Virus record (IMG/VR): IMGVR_UViG_3300023181_000010
Span: 1 to 51,528 of that record
Reading direction: 5' to 3' (one strand)
Source: a virus
Length of the DNA stretch: 51,528 nt
Shown here piece by piece: positions 39,456-47,216 of this stretch. The number at the start of each line of letters is the position of its first letter. Position 1 is the stretch's first letter. The translations under genes were made by a program, and so were the position numbers. Under the pieces are notes generated by a model, which saw only the letters and a program-made list of their open reading frames with translations, was not told the DNA's origin and searched no databases.

Positions 39456-39993
39456 CGCGCCGCAGTGGCAGTCCCGGTCGTGGGCCGTGCTGTCCGAAGA
39501 TGAGAAGTACCGGTACCGGCTCGGTCGCCGGTGGGCCGACGACGGGCCCACCGCGCTGTTCGTGATGCTGAACCCGTCGACCGCCGACGGCACCGACGAC
39601 GATCCGACGATCCGCCGGTGTGTCGGGTTCGCGAAACGCGAAGGTGCGGCCGCCCTCGAGGTGGTGAACCTGTTCGGCTACCGGGCGAAGGACCCGCGGT
39701 CGATCGCCACGATGGCCGCGACCGACGCCGGCCGGCTCGAGCTGGTCGGCCCCGACAACAACGCCCAGATCGCCGAGGCCGCCGAACAAGACCACATCGG
39801 GATCATCATCGCCGCGTGGGGTGCCGGGTTTGGCGTGAAGTACCGCGGCCCCGAGGTGGTGAAGCTGGTCGAGTCCGTCAACCCGAACCCGGTGATGTGT
39901 CTCGGTCACACCGCGGCCGGGTTCCCGAAACACCCGCTGTATATCCGGTCGAACGCCCCGCTCGTTCCGATCTCAGGAGATCCCCGTGGCTGA
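39448..39993 (+). CDS. DUF1643 family protein
   Basis: 181 residues from ATG 39448. It has the full DUF1643 signature: ALFVMLNPSTADGTDDDPTI with the N-PSTAD core, RRCVGFAKREGAAALEVVNL, LFGYRAKDPR, and IIIAAWGAGFGVK, ending MCLGHTAAGFPKHPLYI. The family is widespread in phages and mobile elements and its biochemical role is not known. In this operon it lies among modification genes. Confidence 0.9.
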   Translation: MGSAPQWQSRSWAVLSEDEKYRYRLGRRWADDGPTALFVMLNPSTADGTDDDPTIRRCVGFAKREGAAALEVVNLFGYRAKDPRSIATMAATDAGRLELVGPDNNAQIAEAAEQDHIGIIIAAWGAGFGVKYRGPEVVKLVESVNPNPVMCLGHTAAGFPKHPLYIRSNAPLVPISGDPRG

Positions 39994-40369
39994 TCAGGTC
40001 TGTGTCCGGTTTTCGTTTCACCCGCTGATCGTCCCGGCCCCGTCGGTGATTTTCCCGAACATCCCGAACGGCCTGGAAGCGATGATCGTCGACCAGCTCC
40101 GGACGATGTTCGGGTTCGCCCCGCGTTCCTACGAGGTCACGATGCCGGTCGACGTCGAACCCGGCTCTTACCGCCGGATAGGGAAGATCGTCCGCTCCGG
40201 TGGGACGTTCGCCGTGTTCGACGTGACCCCGTGGCCGGGTGAGTCGGCACACGCGGCCCCGGACTACTACCGGGACGCACTGGTCCCCGAGCTACGCGCC
40301 GAGATCGCCGAACTCCGGGCGAAGCTGGCGGACGCACACGTCCGCGGGGCCCAGGGGCTCAAGCCGTGA
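39986..40369 (+). CDS. Hypothetical protein with C-terminal coiled coil
   Basis: 127 residues from GTG 39986 with AGGAG upstream. Beta-rich N-terminal domain (RFSFHPLIVPAPSVIFPN, YEVTMPVDVEPGSYRRI) and a C-terminal helix ELRAEIAELRAKLADAH with heptads. Its stop codon lies at the edge of the second early operator. Confidence 0.6.
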   Translation: MADQVCVRFSFHPLIVPAPSVIFPNIPNGLEAMIVDQLRTMFGFAPRSYEVTMPVDVEPGSYRRIGKIVRSGGTFAVFDVTPWPGESAHAAPDYYRDALVPELRAEIAELRAKLADAHVRGAQGLKP

Positions 40370-40401
40370 ACCTTAGGACGGATCGTGCTAAGGTTCCTGC
40401 C
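40369..40401 (+). promoter_or_regulatory. Early operator-promoter 2
   Basis: AACCTTAG (40369-40376), 11-bp spacer, CTAAGGTT (40388-40395). Extended -10 TGC TAAGGT (hexamer 40389-40394) ends 7 nt before ATG 40402, giving a leaderless message. Matches operator-promoter 1 except for three spacer bases. Placed directly before an HTH gene that ends in a terminator, the layout of an autoregulated repressor or activator. Confidence 0.72.
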
Positions 40402-40623
40402 ATGGAAACCACCACACGACCGGTGCTGTCGATCGACGACGTCGCCGCGATCATCGGTGTCGTCCCCGGGACAGTCCGGTCCTACCGGCACGCCGGCCGA
40501 CTGCCGGACCCCGACCACACCGACCCCGTGTCCGGCCGCCCCGGTTGGTACCGCGAAACCATCGACCAGTGGAACGCGAACCGCCCCGGCCCCGGTTACC
40601 GGACGGACCTGGCCGGCAAATAG
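40402..40623 (+). CDS. MerR/excisionase-type HTH DNA-binding protein
   Basis: 73 residues from ATG 40402. A winged-helix HTH of the AlpA/excisionase kind: LSIDDVAAIIGVVPGTVRSY (HTH), RHAGRLPDPDHT (wing), WYRETIDQWNANRP (last helix). Forms its own unit with operator-promoter 2 upstream and a terminator 2 nt downstream. It may bind the paired CCTTAG sites and so control the early genes. No integrase is present to call it an excisionase proper. Confidence 0.82.
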   Translation: METTTRPVLSIDDVAAIIGVVPGTVRSYRHAGRLPDPDHTDPVSGRPGWYRETIDQWNANRPGPGYRTDLAGK

Positions 40624-40625
40624 CA

Positions 40626-40672
40626 AACGGCCCGGCCACCAGGTGCTCCCCTGATGCTGCGGCCGGGCCGTT
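40626..40672 (+). terminator. Intrinsic terminator after HTH gene
   Basis: AACGGCCCGGCC and GGCCGGGCCGTT (12 bp) enclose a 23-base loop with a possible inner AGG/CCT stem. It ends the HTH unit, so the recombination genes downstream need read-through or another promoter. Confidence 0.8.
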
Positions 40673-40704
40673 CATCGACGAACCCCCACGAAAGGAACCA
40701 TCGA

Positions 40705-41859
40705 ATGACCACCACACTACCCGCCGCGATCACCCGGAAGGGCCCCGGACGGCCGTCCGTATCGCACCCCGCGGCCCGGGTGCTCATCCCCGCCGCGAAG
40801 CTCAGCGACCGCGGCCGCTGGAAGGCCGCCCGCCGGCAGGGCATGACGGCCACCAACACCCGCGTCCTGATGGGTCACGGCTACGAGTCCGAGAACGTCA
40901 TGTCCGTCTACCTCGACAAGGTCGACCCGGAACCCGTCGACGGTGACGACGCCCCGGCGACGCAGTGGACCGAGGCAAGCCGGTTCCGGCTCCGGCTCGG
41001 TAACGAGTCCGAGGCGATGATCGCGAAGTTCGCCGCCGAGCTGCTGGACCTGCGGATGTCGAAGGTCGGCATGTTGCAATCCCTGATGTATCCCGAGCTG
41101 ATCGCCTCACCGGACCGCACGACGTCGGACGGTGCACTGTGTGAGCTGAAATTGACGTCGTCGCACTACCTGCTCGCCTACCTGGACAAGTCGTCGTCGT
41201 GGACGAACGCTGAGGGCTGGACCCTGCCCGGGTCGTGGCGGGTGCAGGTGCAACACCAACTGGCGGTGTCCGGCCGGACGCACGCCTACGTTGCCGCGCT
41301 GGTCACCGACAAGTCGCAGATGACGGCGTGGGTCGTCGAGGCTGACCCTGAGGAACAGGGCCAGATCGTCGAGCTGAACCGCCGATTCTGGTGGGACTGT
41401 GTCGTCCCACGGAAGGTCCCGGACATCGACTGGGACACCGTCACCAGGCAGGAAATGTTCCTCCGGTTCCCGCACGCCGACGGGACCCGCACGGTCACCG
41501 GCGACGAACTCGACGTAACGCTGTTCTGGATCCGGCAACGGAAACTGGCGAAGGAACAGGAGAAGGAGGCTAAGGCCCTGGCCGATTTCGCCGAAAACCA
41601 TCTGCGGGAGATCCACGGCCCGGCGGCCGAGCTGTACGCCCCCAACGATCCGCGGGCCCTGTCGAAGTACCCGCGGATGGAGTCTGTGAACTACGACGCG
41701 AAACGACTCGCCCTGGATCACGCGATCGACCTCGAGCCGTACACGAACCGCACCCCGTACCGGAAGTTCACGTCCGTTCGGGACCTGTCGAAGAACCCGC
41801 TGGTGTCGCTGATCAAGGCCCCTAAGAAGCGGGCCCGGAAGGTCGCCCCCGATGCCTGA
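40705..41859 (+). CDS. YqaJ-like phage exonuclease (PD-(D/E)XK)
   Basis: 384 residues from ATG 40705 with AAAGGA upstream. Signature of lambda-exo/YqaJ nucleases: RLGNESEAMIAKFAAEL (E at 101-103), then PDRTTSDGALCELKLTSS with the catalytic D-x(n)-ExK (D137, E147, K149), and WRVQVQHQLAVSGR (the conserved Gln motif). The first 95 residues are an unusual basic N-terminal extension. It resects double-strand ends 5' to 3' for the annealing ATPase encoded next (overlap of 8 nt). Confidence 0.9.
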   Translation: MTTTLPAAITRKGPGRPSVSHPAARVLIPAAKLSDRGRWKAARRQGMTATNTRVLMGHGYESENVMSVYLDKVDPEPVDGDDAPATQWTEASRFRLRLGNESEAMIAKFAAELLDLRMSKVGMLQSLMYPELIASPDRTTSDGALCELKLTSSHYLLAYLDKSSSWTNAEGWTLPGSWRVQVQHQLAVSGRTHAYVAALVTDKSQMTAWVVEADPEEQGQIVELNRRFWWDCVVPRKVPDIDWDTVTRQEMFLRFPHADGTRTVTGDELDVTLFWIRQRKLAKEQEKEAKALADFAENHLREIHGPAAELYAPNDPRALSKYPRMESVNYDAKRLALDHAIDLEPYTNRTPYRKFTSVRDLSKNPLVSLIKAPKKRARKVAPDA

Positions 41860-43030
41860 ACTCGCCGCTACGAAGCTCCGGACCCGGCCGCCGACGGGTA
41901 AGCCGGCGTGGCCGTTCATCGTCCTCGCCGGGGTGCAGTCCGGCGGCAAGTCCTACCAGGCCGCCCTTGCCACCGGGTCGGCCCGGGTCGGACAGGCGTT
42001 CATGTTCGAGTTCGGCGAATCCCAACAGGACATGCTTGCCGCGATCCCCGGTGCCCGGTTCCACATGGTCGAACTCACCGGCCGATTCAACGACCTACTA
42101 GAACAGGTGCTCGAGGCATCGAAGATCGACTGGGTCGACGGGAAACCGAACCTGCTCGTCCTGGATTCGGTGTCGAAGGTCTGGCAACTGCTGTGTGATG
42201 AGGCCCAGTGGACCGCGAACAAACGCGTCGCCGACAAGATCGCCTACGCCTCACGGCAGGGCCGGGAGTACCGCGGCCGCGCCGCGGACCCGGTCACCAA
42301 CGACTACGACATTTCGTCGGACCTGTGGAACCGGGCGACGATGCGGTGGGACAAGCTCATCGCCGCGTTGCAGAAATTCCCCGGCATCGTCATCGCAACA
42401 GCCCGGCTCGACGAGGTGTCGGTGTTCGACGCCCAGGGCAACATCACCCGCGACAAGATGTGGAAGATGCAGGCCCAGAAGCGGTTCCCGTTCGAGGTCG
42501 ACGTGATCATCGAGATCCGGGAACCCCGCGGGGTGCCGATCGTGACGAAGGTCCGGTCGTTGGCCTACGACGTGCCGATGAACAGCGCCGAGAAATTCGA
42601 CGGGTTCACCGCCGACGCGCTGCTCGAGCGGATGCAACTCACCGTCGAGAACACCGGGCCCCGGGTGATCGTCATCCCGGACGCCGAAGAGAAGGACGAC
42701 GCCCACCCGGACGATTGGCCGGCGACGATCGAAGAGTTCTTCAAGATCGTCGAGGCCGCCGGGAACGCGAAGGACACCGCCCGGCTGACGCACTTGTGGA
42801 AGCTGGCCCGGCAGCATGAGAGCGCACAAGGGCAGGAGTACGCGGCCGAGTGGGGCCGCTATGTCGCCGGGGTGCAACGCGATGAGGAAGCCGAGCGGGC
42901 CCGAATGCAGGCCGAGGCCGACCGGATCGCCGCCGAACCGGACCGCCCCGATTTCGGCGACACCCCGCCGCCGGCGGGCCGCCCGGTGAACGACCCGCGT
43001 GCCCGGGCCCGAACCGGTGCACCGGCGTGA
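41852..43030 (+). CDS. RecA-like ATPase, Sak4-type annealing protein
   Basis: 392 residues. Walker A GVQSGGKS (27-34), Walker B LLVLDSVSK (D105), and a RecA-fold spread through RWDKLIAALQKFPGIVIATA and QKRFPFEVDVIIEIRE. This AAA_24/Sak4-like type is found beside phage exonucleases and works as a single-strand annealing or strand-pairing protein. The C-terminal 100 residues are charged and helical (AERARMQAEADRIAAEPDRP). Its position after the YqaJ nuclease supports a recombination pair. Confidence 0.85.
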   Translation: MPELAATKLRTRPPTGKPAWPFIVLAGVQSGGKSYQAALATGSARVGQAFMFEFGESQQDMLAAIPGARFHMVELTGRFNDLLEQVLEASKIDWVDGKPNLLVLDSVSKVWQLLCDEAQWTANKRVADKIAYASRQGREYRGRAADPVTNDYDISSDLWNRATMRWDKLIAALQKFPGIVIATARLDEVSVFDAQGNITRDKMWKMQAQKRFPFEVDVIIEIREPRGVPIVTKVRSLAYDVPMNSAEKFDGFTADALLERMQLTVENTGPRVIVIPDAEEKDDAHPDDWPATIEEFFKIVEAAGNAKDTARLTHLWKLARQHESAQGQEYAAEWGRYVAGVQRDEEAERARMQAEADRIAAEPDRPDFGDTPPPAGRPVNDPRARARTGAPA

Positions 43031-43209
43031 ACGACCGAACACGCGGCCGGGCCGTGCACGCGCTAGTCGTGCACGGCCGGGCCGCCGGTATCTCCGAAGC
43101 TGAGGTGCGATTCCTGCTGTCATCCGTTGACGGGGATCCCGCACTCGCACGAAACGTGATCAATCTCGGCTGGCGTCCGCCGGCCCAACCGGAAGGAACC
43201 CCCCGATGA
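43027..43209 (+). CDS. Hypothetical small protein
   Basis: 60 residues from GTG 43027 (GTGA). Contains GRAAGISEAEVRFLLSSVDG, possibly a helix-turn-helix-like pair, and a short tail. Coupled to both neighbours. No family recognised. Confidence 0.5.
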   Translation: MNDRTRGRAVHALVVHGRAAGISEAEVRFLLSSVDGDPALARNVINLGWRPPAQPEGTPR

Positions 43210-43658
43210 GTAACACGCCCCTGAGGTCTGCCCGCTGTAGCGCACTGGCGTTCGCCGCGGGGCTGCTCGTGATGACGTTCGCGTACGTGATGGCGAACAA
43301 CAGCGCCGGGCAACTGTCCAGTGAGCTTGCCGCCGAGCGGTCCGCCCCGCCGGTCGAGGTCACCATCCTCGAGACGGAAACGCTGAGGGTGACGTTCACG
43401 GCCACCGAGACGAGCATGGTCCCGACGACCGAGACCGTGCCGGTCACCACCACGGCCGTCCCGGCGGTGTGCGTCGAAGTCGTCGATGGACTGACGACGA
43501 CGATCCGGTTCCTCAGCGCCGCGATGGACGACTACGCCCAGGCCGGCCGAGAGGGTGCCGCCGGGTACCTGGCGAAAATGGCAAGCGGCAATGACAACCT
43601 AGCGGCCGCCACCGACAGCATGTCCGGCGTCGGTTCGGTGACACGTTGCACCGGGTGA
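43206..43658 (+). CDS. Secreted or membrane-anchored protein
   Basis: 150 residues, ATGA overlap. An N-terminal signal/anchor helix (LAFAAGLLVMTFAYVMANN) is followed by a Thr/Val/Glu-rich stalk (LRVTFTATETSMVPTTETVP) and a helical C-terminal part with two cysteines (VC and RC). Exported early proteins may block superinfection; not proven here. Confidence 0.6.
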   Translation: MSNTPLRSARCSALAFAAGLLVMTFAYVMANNSAGQLSSELAAERSAPPVEVTILETETLRVTFTATETSMVPTTETVPVTTTAVPAVCVEVVDGLTTTIRFLSAAMDDYAQAGREGAAGYLAKMASGNDNLAAATDSMSGVGSVTRCTG

Positions 43659-43672
43659 CCTACAGTCACCCG
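43638..43672 (+). promoter_or_regulatory. Promoter and operator-like repeat of the replication unit
   Basis: GTGACA (43638-43643) and TACAGT (43661-43666) are 17 bp apart, a good sigma-A-type pair. A perfect inverted repeat CGGGTGAC-CTACA-GTCACCCG (43652-43672) covers the -10. Its GTCACC arms resemble the iterons at 44534-44679, so the initiator may repress its own promoter. The gene at 43710 has a GAAGGA site and so a normal leader. Confidence 0.6.
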
Positions 43673-43709
43673 TAACCCGTGTTTCGCCGCACACCGAAGG
43701 AACCCCCCG

Positions 43710-44162
43710 ATGCCCGAAGTAACCCCTGTCCTGATCAAGCTGTGGGCCACCGTCGCCCCGGCCGACGTGTGCTGGTCGGCCGCCGCTGGTGGCCCGGCCC
43801 GCCGCCCGTCGGCCCCGCAGTCCGGTTTCATGTGGGCCCTGTACCGGAACCCCCCTGAGGGGATGAAGTCCGCGTCGTGGAACGTCGACGGCGCGTCGAT
43901 CCGGATTCACACCCCGGACGGCCCGAAGGTCCGGACGATGTCCGAGAAGTGGGCGGTCGTCGACGCGTGGCTGTCGACCCTGGCACCGGTGGACCGTGAG
44001 TGGTTCGCCGACCACGCTCACTGGTTCGCGAACGCCGCCACACCACCGGCCGCCCGGGTACAGGCCGCCGCGACCCTGCTTGCCCGCCTGGAAGAGCTGA
44101 CGGCACCGCCGGGGGAGTCGCTGACCCTGTTCGATGATCTCGACTACTCCGGCCATGCCTGA
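43710..44162 (+). CDS. Hypothetical protein preceding the initiator
   Basis: 150 residues from ATG 43710 with GAAGGA. Contains WNVDGASIRIHTPDGPKVRT, VDREWFADHAHWFANAATPP and a helical end. Overlaps the replication initiator by 8 nt and shares its promoter. No family recognised. Confidence 0.6.
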   Translation: MPEVTPVLIKLWATVAPADVCWSAAAGGPARRPSAPQSGFMWALYRNPPEGMKSASWNVDGASIRIHTPDGPKVRTMSEKWAVVDAWLSTLAPVDREWFADHAHWFANAATPPAARVQAAATLLARLEELTAPPGESLTLFDDLDYSGHA

Positions 44163-44862
44163 GGGACCCGCCGACGGTGTCGAACCCGTCGGACTGTTCG
44201 AGTGGCAGACGTTGATCCGCCGGTGGCAACCGACCGACGGTGCTGAGAAGCGCGCCAAGGCGACAGCCCTGTTTTTCGCGACCTATGGCAACAAGTTCGG
44301 TGGGTCGATCCACGTCGGGCAGAAGAAGCTGGCGCGGGTCGTGTCGGTGTCTGAGAGCACGATCGGCCGGCACCTCGAGATCCTGGTCGAGCGTGGGTTC
44401 ATCGAGCGGACCCGGCGCGGCAACCGCCACGCTCAGCAAGCGGATGAATACCGATTGACGTTTCCGATCAATGGTTTCGACGGCCGTTTGCGGATGCTCG
44501 ACCCGTCCGAGAACGGCATTATGAAAAATGATCTCTACCCGTCACCGGTGACGGGTAGAGTTGTCCCCACGGAACCGGTCCAACCTTCACCCGTGACGGT
44601 TGGACCGGCCACCGCGCCCGATGTCCAACCGTCACCGGTGGAAGGTCTAACCGTCAAAACGGAGAGTCCAACCGTCACCCATGACGGACCACCAGAACAT
44701 AACCACCACCCAAGACCAGAACAGACGACTCAAGTACCCGACGTACCTCACCACCCCACGGCACGGGTCCCGATCCAAAGAAATTCCCCTCGAGGAAACT
44801 ACGAACCCCAAAACCCGTATTACCGCCAATACCTCGACGATCGAAAGGCAGCCGGACGATGA
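44155..44862 (+). CDS. Winged-helix replication initiator with embedded origin
   Basis: 235 residues from ATG 44155. Residues 1-100 form a winged helix: ALFFATYGNKFGGSIHVGQK, KLARVVSVSESTIGRHLEIL (HTH) and VERGFIERTRRGNRHAQQAD (wing), as in phage initiators of lambda O/DnaD-associated type. From residue 120 the protein is a low-complexity Pro/Val/Thr linker with repeated PSPVT units. The DNA for that linker contains five 13-bp iterons, so the linker is shaped by the origin. The C-terminus (ARVPIQRNSPRGNYEPQNPY) may bind a host helicase loader. ATGA overlap downstream. Confidence 0.8.
   Translation: MPEGPADGVEPVGLFEWQTLIRRWQPTDGAEKRAKATALFFATYGNKFGGSIHVGQKKLARVVSVSESTIGRHLEILVERGFIERTRRGNRHAQQADEYRLTFPINGFDGRLRMLDPSENGIMKNDLYPSPVTGRVVPTEPVQPSPVTVGPATAPDVQPSPVEGLTVKTESPTVTHDGPPEHNHHPRPEQTTQVPDVPHHPTARVPIQRNSPRGNYEPQNPYYRQYLDDRKAAGR
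44533..44690. other. Putative replication origin: phased iterons inside initiator gene
   Basis: Forward 13-mers TCTACCCGTCACC (44534), TCCAACCTTCACC (44579), TCCAACCGTCACC (44624), TCTAACCGTCAAA (44646) and TCCAACCGTCACC (44667) are spaced 45, 45, 22 and 21 bp, whole helical turns. The first three are followed by inverted copies, making a perfect 28-bp palindrome at 44533-44560 and an imperfect one around 44575-44608. Downstream (44690-44850) the sequence is unusually A/C-rich with low GC for this genome, a candidate unwinding element. This mirrors the lambda origin within gene O. Confidence 0.75.
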
Positions 44863-45350
44863 CACCCATCACCACCGAGCACCGGACTGTGGCTTGCGCG
44901 GCACTCGCCGTCGCCGCACAGTCCGACGGCGCGATCGACGACACGTCCGCGCACCTGATCCGAACGTTCGCCTACGCCGTCGCCACCCCGGCCCCGCCGA
45001 TGACCCTCGACGAGGTGACCACCGCGGTCCGCACGCACTACGCCGTCGCCGGTGCCGGGCACCTCACCCCGCAGGCGCTGATCGATGCGGTCCGCGCCGA
45101 ACGTCTGGCGGCCGCGAAGGCCGCCCGGCTGACGTCGAACCGGCCACCGGCACCGGACCCGGTCGAGGTCGCCGCCGCCACGGAGTACCGGCGTGCCGTG
45201 CGGTCGGTGCCGTGCCCGGAACCGGGTTGCGGTGCCGCTGTCGGTGCCCCGTGCATGAACCCGACCCGCGACCGGCCGTACCACGGCCCCGGTCACCTGT
45301 CCCGGGCCCGTGCTGGCGCACCGGTGGACCTGTTCGCGGCCGCCCGGTGA
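44859..45350 (+). CDS. Hypothetical protein with C-terminal zinc finger
   Basis: 163 residues, ATGA overlap. Helical N-terminal half (VACAALAVAAQSDGAIDDTS, TLDEVTTAVRTHYAVAG). C-terminus VPCPEPGCGAAVGAPCMNPT then YHGPGHLSRAR is the CxxxxC...C...H-x3-R finger common in actinophage proteins. Located directly after the initiator, so it may assist replication; no direct evidence. Confidence 0.6.
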   Translation: MTPITTEHRTVACAALAVAAQSDGAIDDTSAHLIRTFAYAVATPAPPMTLDEVTTAVRTHYAVAGAGHLTPQALIDAVRAERLAAAKAARLTSNRPPAPDPVEVAAATEYRRAVRSVPCPEPGCGAAVGAPCMNPTRDRPYHGPGHLSRARAGAPVDLFAAAR

Positions 45351-45946
45351 TCGGCGACCGACGGACACCGATGGTCCGCAAAACGCCGCTCAAGTCCGGC
45401 GGGCCGTTGCCGGCGGGTAAGCCGCTGGCACGGTCCGCCGGTATCGGCACCAGCAAGCCGATGTCCAGGGCCCGCACACCGCGGCTCGAGTCGTCCCGGG
45501 CCGGGTGGCGGGAGATCTGGCCGGCCGTGCAACGCCGTGACCGGTCGGTGTGCGTCATGTGCGGTCTGGCCCCCGGGACGACCCAGCATCACCGCCTGCC
45601 CGGCGGGATGGGTGGCACGTCGAGGGACCCGAAGGCACACACGTTCGCCCGGTTGATGCTCGCGTGCGTGGTCTGCCACAACTACACCGAGGACCACGGG
45701 ACGTGGGCTGAGGCCCGCGGGTGGAAGATCCGCCACGGGGTGCTCGGTCCCGCCGATGTGCCGGTGTTCTACGGCCACCAGGGCACGTTCGGCACCCGGT
45801 GGGATTGGGTCTGGTTGTCCGATGACGCCCCGAAATGGTCGCTGTGCACCGACGATGAGGTCGCAGACCTGCCGGTGATCGACCTGGCAACCGTGTCGGG
45901 CCGTCACGTCCTGTTCAACGGCCGTGACTCCGGGCGTTTACAGTGA
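45347..45946 (+). CDS. HNH endonuclease
   Basis: 199 residues from GTG 45347 (GTGA); ATG 45371 is the alternative. Basic N-terminus (VRKTPLKSGGPLPAGKPLAR) and the HNH core: RDRSVCVMCGLAPGTTQHHR with CxxC and HH, then LMLACVVCHNYTED with CxxC and H-N. All metal and catalytic positions are present. In this place, after the initiator, it may process recombination intermediates rather than act as a homing enzyme, because it lies in the operon without flanking intron signs. Confidence 0.87.
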   Translation: MIGDRRTPMVRKTPLKSGGPLPAGKPLARSAGIGTSKPMSRARTPRLESSRAGWREIWPAVQRRDRSVCVMCGLAPGTTQHHRLPGGMGGTSRDPKAHTFARLMLACVVCHNYTEDHGTWAEARGWKIRHGVLGPADVPVFYGHQGTFGTRWDWVWLSDDAPKWSLCTDDEVADLPVIDLATVSGRHVLFNGRDSGRLQ

Positions 45947-45976
45947 GCGACATCGCCGTCCGTGAGGAATCTGTGA

Positions 45977-46573
45977 ATGACTGCTCGAGCCTGCCCGGCG
46001 TGTGCCCGCCGGTACACGATGGTGATCGCCCCCGATTGCCCGATCTGTGCCGGGGCCGGGACGTTGACGCTCGGTCGGACGGTCGCCCAGTACGGGGCCG
46101 AGACGGTGTCACGATCCGTCGAGTTGACGCTGGAGCTGGCCGCCCGGGACGTCATGGCCGCCGGCGGAACGATCGACCAGGGCCGCGCCGCACTGTCCGC
46201 CGCGGTGGCGAACCTACGCCGGGTCGGGCTGTTGGGCACCGAACCGACCAGGCCGCCCGCGGGCCGCCTCACCGTCGATGTCGTCAACGCAACAGCCGCG
46301 GCCCTCACCGACGGGTACCGCCCGGATCTGCCCTACGCTGTAGACGCTCCACCGCTCACCCCGTACCGCCCGGACGATCGCCCGCACGCCGCCGGAACGA
46401 TCCCCGGATTCAGCAACGCAGGTTACATTTCGTCGATGACCCGGGTCAGTGACCCGCTGGACATCGCGACCCGCTCAACGCAGGTGCACGCCGCGCAAAC
46501 GGCCCGCACCGAGCAACGAGCGACCATCCTCGCCGACGCCGCGACGAGGATTCAACAGACCCGAAAGGAATGA
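45977..46573 (+). CDS. Hypothetical protein with N-terminal zinc-ribbon
   Basis: 198 residues from ATG 45977 with GAGGAA upstream. ACPACARRYTMVIAPDCPICAG (CxxC twice) makes a zinc-ribbon or J-like zinc knuckle at residues 5-26. The rest is helical (LTLELAARDVMAAGG, LDIATRSTQVHAAQTARTEQ). The overlapping frame from 45943 was rejected. Function unknown. Confidence 0.6.
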   Translation: MTARACPACARRYTMVIAPDCPICAGAGTLTLGRTVAQYGAETVSRSVELTLELAARDVMAAGGTIDQGRAALSAAVANLRRVGLLGTEPTRPPAGRLTVDVVNATAAALTDGYRPDLPYAVDAPPLTPYRPDDRPHAAGTIPGFSNAGYISSMTRVSDPLDIATRSTQVHAAQTARTEQRATILADAATRIQQTRKE

Positions 46574-46575
46574 CC

Positions 46576-46917
46576 GTGAGTGCTCCCCACGATCACCCGA
46601 CCACCGCCCGACTGTTCCCCAGGATCGCCGACGACGACGTCGACTACGGCTACCAGCTCACCCCCGACAACCTGCTCACCGTCGGCACGTGGGTCGCCGA
46701 AATGGACGAGGCCGCCGAGGTCCGCGCGTTCGCCGGCGACGTGTTGCAGATCAACACCCAACGCCCGGCCGCCCCGGGTTCGTACGTCACGATCACCATC
46801 CCCGAGGCTATGGCCCCGTATTTCGACATGGTGGAAACGATCTGCTACCCCGGCACCGCGACCGTCTGGGAACAGGCCGATTTCGAGGCCGCTCACGTGA
46901 TGCCGGGTGACCGGTGA
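46576..46917 (+). CDS. Hypothetical protein
   Basis: 113 residues from GTG 46576, chosen because AAAGGA ends 6 nt upstream; ATG 46570 overlaps the preceding stop but abuts the site. Acidic (RIADDDVDYGYQLTPDNLLT, MDEAAEVRAFAGD) with a beta-rich C-terminal half. Not recognised. Confidence 0.55.
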   Translation: MSAPHDHPTTARLFPRIADDDVDYGYQLTPDNLLTVGTWVAEMDEAAEVRAFAGDVLQINTQRPAAPGSYVTITIPEAMAPYFDMVETICYPGTATVWEQADFEAAHVMPGDR

Positions 46918-47216
46918 GCGGGCTCCGCCCGTACCGGATGCGAACCGGCGATAGCCTGCTGGCCCTACGGGTGACGTCCGAGCTGTCGTTGCTCGCAGCG
47001 AAGGGAATCGCCACCCGCTCCGGTGCGCTCGCGATGACGTGGCACCACGCGCACCCAGCACCGTGCACGCACACCGCCCACCTGACGATCCACTACGGCG
47101 TGGCCGAGATTGTCATCCCGGCCGGTGACTACCTGGTGCAACACCCGGACCGGCGTCTCGGTGCGCTGTCCGTCGAATCGTTCCGGCAGTCGTTCCCGCC
47201 GGCGCTGAACCGATGA
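46914..47216 (+). CDS. Hypothetical protein
   Basis: 100 residues from GTG 46914 (GTGA). His-rich middle (MTWHHAHPAPCTHTAHLTIH) could bind metal. C-terminal FRQSFPPALNR. Unknown function. Confidence 0.5.
   Translation: MSGLRPYRMRTGDSLLALRVTSELSLLAAKGIATRSGALAMTWHHAHPAPCTHTAHLTIHYGVAEIVIPAGDYLVQHPDRRLGALSVESFRQSFPPALNR

Noticed and set aside
40402-40623. Excisionase (xis) of an integration module
   Set aside because: The fold fits, but no integrase or attachment site is found. It is called an HTH regulator instead.
45347-45946. Homing endonuclease or intron-associated HNH gene
   Set aside because: It is in phase with a compact operon, coupled by GTGA, and does not interrupt another gene, so a homing role has no support.
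45943-46452. Plus-strand frame overlapping the zinc-ribbon gene
   Set aside because: Arg/Pro/Gly-rich out-of-phase shadow. The frame from ATG 45977 has a ribosome binding site, a CxxC pair motif and normal composition.
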